A stretch of 7,495 nucleotides of DNA from Clostridiales bacterium (GTDB lineage Bacteria; Bacillota; Clostridia; Lachnospirales; Lachnospiraceae), in contig JAGZDD010000184.1 of the NCBI GenBank assembly GCA_018369015.1, positions 1-7,495 of the forward strand, read 5' to 3'. Within the stretch, counting starts at the first letter, position 1; each line of letters opens with the position of its first letter. Below the pieces are notes generated by a model, which worked only from the letters and a program-made list of their open reading frames with translations, made no database searches and was not told the DNA's origin. The translations under genes were made by a program, and so were the position numbers. This document shows, in pieces, positions 4,670 to 7,495 of the stretch.

Positions 4670-7108
4670 ATGCAATATCGGTTTACCCAGATGGCTGCCA
4701 ACGCCATGCAGTATGCTGCGGACGTAGCCTCTGAGCTTTCTCATAATTATATTGGCACAGAACACCTGCTGATCGGTCTCCTTCGGGAAGAAGAGGGGCT
4801 TGCCAGCCAGGTGCTTTCAGAACATGAAATTACGGAAGAAAAAATTATGCGCCTGGTGGAGCAGTTAATTACCGGAGGCAATGTAGAGGTGGCGGATGTC
4901 GTCGATTATACGCCCCGGAGCCGCCGGATACTTGAATTATCTGCCAGGGAGGCGCTGCGTTTCCATGCCTCGGCGATCGGCACAGAGCATTTGCTTATTG
5001 CAATGCTTCGGGAAAGCGACTGTGTAGCGGTGCGGCTGCTGACGACCCTTGGCGTAAATATACAAAAGCTGTACGGCGATATTTTAGGCGCTATGGGGTT
5101 AGACACCTCAGCCGCTAAAAGTGAATTTGGCGCTAAAAATGGACGGCATAAAGGAAAGAGTTCGACTCAAACCCTTGACCAGTACAGCCGGGACTTGACA
5201 GCGCTGGCCAGAGAAGGAAGACTTGATCCGGTTGTCGGGCGAAATGATGAAATTACCCGTGTTGTGCAGATTTTAAGCCGGCGAACTAAAAATAACCCGT
5301 GTCTTATCGGCGAGCCGGGCGTTGGTAAGACGGCGATTGCCGAAGGACTAGCCCGAAAAATTGTAGAAGGCAATATTCCCGAAACAATTAAGGATAAACG
5401 CCTTGTGACCCTGGATCTTTCCGGGATTGTCGCAGGCTCAAAATACAGAGGCGAATTTGAAGAACGGATTAAAAAAATTATCAGCGAGGTCCGTGAAGAC
5501 GGCAATGTGCTGCTGTTTATTGACGAGATCCATACAATTATTGGCGCCGGCGGCGCCGAGGGGGCTATTGACGCCTCCAATATTTTAAAACCGTCGCTGG
5601 CCCGGGGAGAAATACAGATTATCGGCGCTACGACCCGGGAAGAATACCGCAAGTATATTGAAAAGGATGCAGCCCTGGAACGGCGCTTCCAGCCGGTTGT
5701 TGTCGAGGAGCCATCGGAAGAGGAAGCGGTTGAAATTCTTAAGGGTCTTCGTCCGGCCTATGAGGAGCACCATCATGTGCATATTACAGATGAGGCGCTT
5801 TGGGCAGCTGTAAAAATGTCTGCGCGCTATATTAACGACCGTTTTCTTCCCGATAAGGCGATTGACCTTATTGACGAGGCGTCCTCGAAGGTGCGGCTTT
5901 CATCATTTACCGCATCTCCCAAAATGAAGGAGCTGGAAAACCGTATCGAGCAGCTTGAGCAGGACAAGGAAAATGCGATCCGTGAGGAAGCCTATGAGCA
6001 GGCTGGGGCTATTAAAAAGGAGCAAAACGAGCTGCGCCAGGAGCTTTTAAGCCTGAATCACCAGTGGGAGCGGGCAAAGAAGGATGTGGAGCTTGTTGTC
6101 GGTGAAAATGAAATTGCCGGCATTGTTTCAAGCTGGACCAAAATTCCTGTGCAAAAGCTTACGGAAGGCGAATCAAAGCGCCTTAAAAACCTTGAAGAAA
6201 TTCTTCATAAAAGAGTGATCGGGCAGGATGAGGCTGTGGCGGCTGTGGCCAAGGCCATCCGGCGGGGGCGTATCGGCCTTAAGGATCCAAAGCGGCCCAT
6301 TGGTTCTTTTCTTTTCCTCGGACCTACAGGCGTGGGAAAAACAGAGTTATCCAAGGCTTTAGCTGAGGCTATGTTTGGCAAGGAAGAGGCTCTGATACGC
6401 GTAGATATGTCGGAATATATGGAGAAACACAGCGTGTCTAAGCTGATTGGTTCGCCCCCGGGCTATGTGGGCTATGAGGAGGGCGGGCAGCTTTCTGAAA
6501 AAATCCGGAGAAATCCGTATTCCGTCATTCTTTTTGACGAGGTGGAAAAGGCTCATCCTGATATTTTTAATATATTGCTTCAGGTGTTGGATGACGGGCA
6601 TATTACCGACGCCCAGGGCCGTAAGGTGGATTTTAAAAATACGGTCATTATAATGACCTCCAATGCGGGGGCGGCCAACATTGTAGCTCCTAAAAAGCTT
6701 GGCTTTATGGCTTCCGATGATGAAAAAGAGGATTATAAGCGGATGAAGGATGGCGTGATGGACGAGGTGAAAAGGATTTTTAAACCGGAATTTTTAAACC
6801 GCATTGACGATATTATCGTATTCCATCCGCTAAGTAAAGAAAATATCCGTAAGATTGTAAAGATTATGCTGGATGAAATTTTTGTACGGACAAAAGAACA
6901 GCTTAATATTGAGCTGTCTGCAAGCCGCACCGTCCTCGACCATCTTGCGGAAAATGGCTTTGATCCAACCTATGGCGCCAGACCGCTGCGCCGGGCGATT
7001 CAGAACGAAGTGGAGGACGCCCTGGCGGAGGCTATTTTAGATGAGAAAATCCAGGAAGGCGACCACATCCAGCTTTCTATGAAGAAAGGGCACATTGATT
7101 TTTCGTAA
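4670..7108 (+). CDS. clpC: ClpC, AAA+ unfoldase of the ClpCP protease
   Basis: This 812-residue protein matches ClpC in length and domain order. An N-domain of two Clp repeats (about 1-145) carries GTEHLLI twice, with Glu31 and Glu106 matching the phosphoarginine-docking glutamates known in B. subtilis ClpC. AAA1 has Walker A GEPGVGKT (214-221), Walker B LLFIDE (281-286) and an ERR arginine finger near 337-339. A coiled-coil M domain with a UVR-like motif spans about 412-465. AAA2 has GPTGVGKT (551-558), ILFDEVEKAHP (620-630), sensor-1 TSNAG (663-667) and sensor-2 GARPLRR (769-775). LGF (677-679) is the probable ClpP-docking tripeptide. It unfolds McsB-marked substrates and threads them into ClpP. 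The start ATG follows TGGAGG (4658-4663) by 6 nt, 40 nt after mcsB. The TAA stop is supplied by the end of an inserted element, without changing the predicted last residues DFS. Confidence 0.97.
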   Translation: MQYRFTQMAANAMQYAADVASELSHNYIGTEHLLIGLLREEEGLASQVLSEHEITEEKIMRLVEQLITGGNVEVADVVDYTPRSRRILELSAREALRFHASAIGTEHLLIAMLRESDCVAVRLLTTLGVNIQKLYGDILGAMGLDTSAAKSEFGAKNGRHKGKSSTQTLDQYSRDLTALAREGRLDPVVGRNDEITRVVQILSRRTKNNPCLIGEPGVGKTAIAEGLARKIVEGNIPETIKDKRLVTLDLSGIVAGSKYRGEFEERIKKIISEVREDGNVLLFIDEIHTIIGAGGAEGAIDASNILKPSLARGEIQIIGATTREEYRKYIEKDAALERRFQPVVVEEPSEEEAVEILKGLRPAYEEHHHVHITDEALWAAVKMSARYINDRFLPDKAIDLIDEASSKVRLSSFTASPKMKELENRIEQLEQDKENAIREEAYEQAGAIKKEQNELRQELLSLNHQWERAKKDVELVVGENEIAGIVSSWTKIPVQKLTEGESKRLKNLEEILHKRVIGQDEAVAAVAKAIRRGRIGLKDPKRPIGSFLFLGPTGVGKTELSKALAEAMFGKEEALIRVDMSEYMEKHSVSKLIGSPPGYVGYEEGGQLSEKIRRNPYSVILFDEVEKAHPDIFNILLQVLDDGHITDAQGRKVDFKNTVIIMTSNAGAANIVAPKKLGFMASDDEKEDYKRMKDGVMDEVKRIFKPEFLNRIDDIIVFHPLSKENIRKIVKIMLDEIFVRTKEQLNIELSASRTVLDHLAENGFDPTYGARPLRRAIQNEVEDALAEAILDEKIQEGDHIQLSMKKGHIDFS
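7097..7104 (+). repeat. Left copy of 8-bp target-site duplication GATTTTTC
   Basis: GATTTTTC here is repeated exactly at 7332-7339, immediately outside the terminal inverted repeats of the hairpin-rich element. This copy lies within the last codons of clpC (GAT TTT TCG). Because the outermost C and G are complementary, a 6-bp duplication ATTTTT around a 229-bp element is an equally possible reading. Confidence 0.7.
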
Positions 7109-7128
7109 CTATCCAGCCATGCGGCTGA

Positions 7129-7231
7129 GAATGACAAAAACTTGGCGCAAGACGTCCGGTGGATGTCTGCCCTGCGCCGACCGAAGCACAGCGTAGACCG
7201 CAAGCTTGCTTGCAGAGAGGTTTTGTCATTC
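7129..7231. repeat. Inner 11-bp inverted repeat enclosing a hairpin cluster
   Basis: GAATGACAAAA (7129-7139) and TTTTGTCATTC (7221-7231) are exact complements. Between them lies a long hairpin: GGCGCA-AGACGTCC (7144-7157), loop GGT, GGATGTCT (7161-7168), bulge GCCC, TGCGCC (7173-7178). A second is GCAAGC-TT-GCTTGC (7200-7213). In RNA this would form a branched domain within the 3' end of a clpC transcript. Confidence 0.75.
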
Positions 7232-7240
7232 TTTAGTCTA

Positions 7241-7300
7241 GGGCGTTTAGCCCGAATCGAGGATTTTGCCGCGATAGCGGCGGGGAGCAGCGTTAGCTGC
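7241..7300. repeat. Array of three short hairpins sharing a GCG..(T)AGC core
   Basis: Three perfect small hairpins follow one another: GGGC-GTTTA-GCCC (7241-7253), GCCGC-GATA-GCGGC (7268-7281) and GCAGC-GTTA-GCTGC (7287-7300). All have the loop pattern G(T/A)T(T)A closed by G-C pairs, with core GCG-x-TAGC. GGATT (7261-7265) can pair with AATCC (7304-7308) and enclose the last two. They lie in the right half of the MITE-like element. Confidence 0.75.
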
Positions 7301-7331
7301 GTGAATCCGAGATGCATGGCTGAGTAGTAAC

Positions 7332-7339
7332 GATTTTTC
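7332..7339 (+). repeat. Right copy of 8-bp target-site duplication GATTTTTC
   Basis: This is an exact match to 7097-7104. Removing the element and one copy gives a continuous sequence ...GAT TTT TCA TAA, in which clpC ends with the same DFS residues and a TAA stop. That is strong support for this being a real insertion footprint. Confidence 0.7.
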
Positions 7340-7360
7340 ATAACACTTCTGTTAAATGAC

Positions 7361-7389
7361 TGGAAAAGTTTTTTGAAATGAGTTATAAT
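7361..7389 (+). promoter_or_regulatory. Putative promoter for a gene beyond the right edge
   Basis: A perfect -10 TATAAT (7384-7389) lies 17 bp after TGGAAA (7361-7366, four of six -35 consensus bases). Transcription would start around 7396 and run into the GC-rich leader at the end of the window. The closer TTGAAA at 7373-7378 leaves only 5 bp and cannot serve as the -35 box. Confidence 0.55.
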
Positions 7390-7412
7390 TAGAATGTATT
7401 TACTATGAAAGC

Positions 7413-7472
7413 TCGGCAAGCGGACGCACAGACGGGCAAGCTCGCTTGGCCGGATGCGCGGACATTTGCCGA
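7413..7472 (+). other. GC-rich foldable leader, function unknown
   Basis: After an AT-rich promoter the sequence becomes abruptly GC-rich and self-complementary. TCGGCAA (7413-7419) pairs with TTGCCGA (7466-7472). Inside it CGCA (7425-7428) pairs with TGCG (7455-7458), and CAAG-CTCG-CTTG (7437-7448) forms the tip. GGCAAGC occurs twice, 20 bp apart (7415 and 7435). It could be a regulatory 5' leader, or the start of another repeat element continuing past the edge. GCGAGGTG at the very end may be part of a ribosome binding site for a gene just outside. I see no convincing coding frame in 7340-7495. Confidence 0.4.
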
Positions 7473-7495
7473 CAAGACGGTATGAGCGCGAGGTG

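Larger units (their letters stand above)
7105..7331. mobile_element. MITE-like non-autonomous element inserted at the clpC stop codon
   Basis: A 227-bp segment is bounded by imperfect 18-bp terminal inverted repeats: GTAACTATCCAGCCATGC (7105-7122) and, read on the other strand, GTTACTACTCAGCCATGC (7314-7331), identical at 15 of 18 positions. The 8-bp direct repeat GATTTTTC flanks both ends. No plausible transposase or other gene lies inside, so it would need a transposase in trans. The interior is almost all secondary structure: an 11-bp inverted repeat GAATGACAAAA (7129-7139 and 7221-7231) enclosing further hairpins, then three short hairpins with GTTTA, GATA or GTTA loops. The left end supplies the TAA stop of clpC. 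I cannot assign a transposon family from the termini. Alternatively it could be a fixed structured RNA, but the flanking duplication argues for insertion. Confidence 0.72.

Noticed and set aside
5167..5652. 161-residue open frame on the minus strand
   Set aside because: It is antisense to the AAA1 domain of clpC, Ser/Arg/Ile-rich in composition, and has no family resemblance or start signals.
7345..7374. Possible native clpC terminator (ACTTCT...GGAAAAGT then TTTTTT)
   Set aside because: The T-run is good, but the stem is short, AT-rich and mismatched, and it overlaps the proposed downstream -35 box. Too weak to call.
7000..7419. Minus-strand 139-residue and plus-strand (7142-7327) 61-residue frames across the MITE-like element
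   Set aside because: They run through hairpin arms and, on the minus strand, into the clpC coding region. No ribosome binding site or recognisable domain is seen, so these are not a transposase.
7405..7485. 26-codon frame beginning ATGAAAGCTCGG in the leader
   Set aside because: It has no ribosome binding site and its sequence is fully explained by the hairpin repeats. A leader peptide cannot be excluded but is not supported.
1..7495. CRISPR arrays, tRNA or rRNA genes, CtsR heptad boxes and CIRCE elements
   Set aside because: Looked for by eye in the non-coding stretches and at the operon promoter; none was seen.

Overview
The window looks like a chromosomal segment from a Clostridia-class Firmicute, probably Lachnospiraceae. 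The reasons are strong AGGAGG-type ribosome binding sites, a moderate base composition with an AT-rich promoter style, and an mcsA-mcsB-clpC protein quality-control operon. The genus assignment is inference. All genes that I can support lie on the + strand.

Layout. (1) 1-944: the 3' end of an ABC-transporter ATPase gene, followed 3 nt later by its likely ABC-2 type permease. (2) 960-2452: a promoter, then a 438-residue membrane protein made of two tandem copies of the 'putative ABC-transporter type IV' (CmpB-like, PF06541-type) domain. It is followed by a perfect 15-bp hairpin without a U-tract and then a canonical rho-independent terminator. (3) 2454-7108: a promoter that overlaps a set of GTTAT/ATAAC dyads, then a four-gene operon. 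Its genes are a short YtrA-type GntR regulator, mcsA (zinc-finger/UVR activator), mcsB (protein arginine kinase) and clpC (AAA+ unfoldase). (4) 7097-7339: a 227-bp non-coding, hairpin-rich insertion that looks like a MITE. It has 18-bp imperfect terminal inverted repeats and an 8-bp target duplication (GATTTTTC), and it sits exactly on the clpC stop codon. (5) 7340-7495: a promoter and a GC-rich, foldable leader that runs off the window, presumably toward another gene.

How the genes work together. In Firmicutes McsB, activated by McsA, phosphorylates arginines on damaged proteins. The pArg mark docks on the N-domain of ClpC, which feeds the substrate to ClpP. The classical first gene of this operon is ctsR, whose repressor is also an McsB/ClpC target. 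Here that position holds a GntR/YtrA-type protein, and I see no CtsR heptad box or CIRCE element. The stress operon therefore appears to be wired to a different, probably self-regulating, repressor.

Most unusual points: the insertion that rebuilds the clpC stop codon; the regulator swap; several substitutions at normally invariant McsB active-site positions in an otherwise intact gene, although ClpC keeps both pArg-docking glutamates; and a fifth CxxC pair in McsA.
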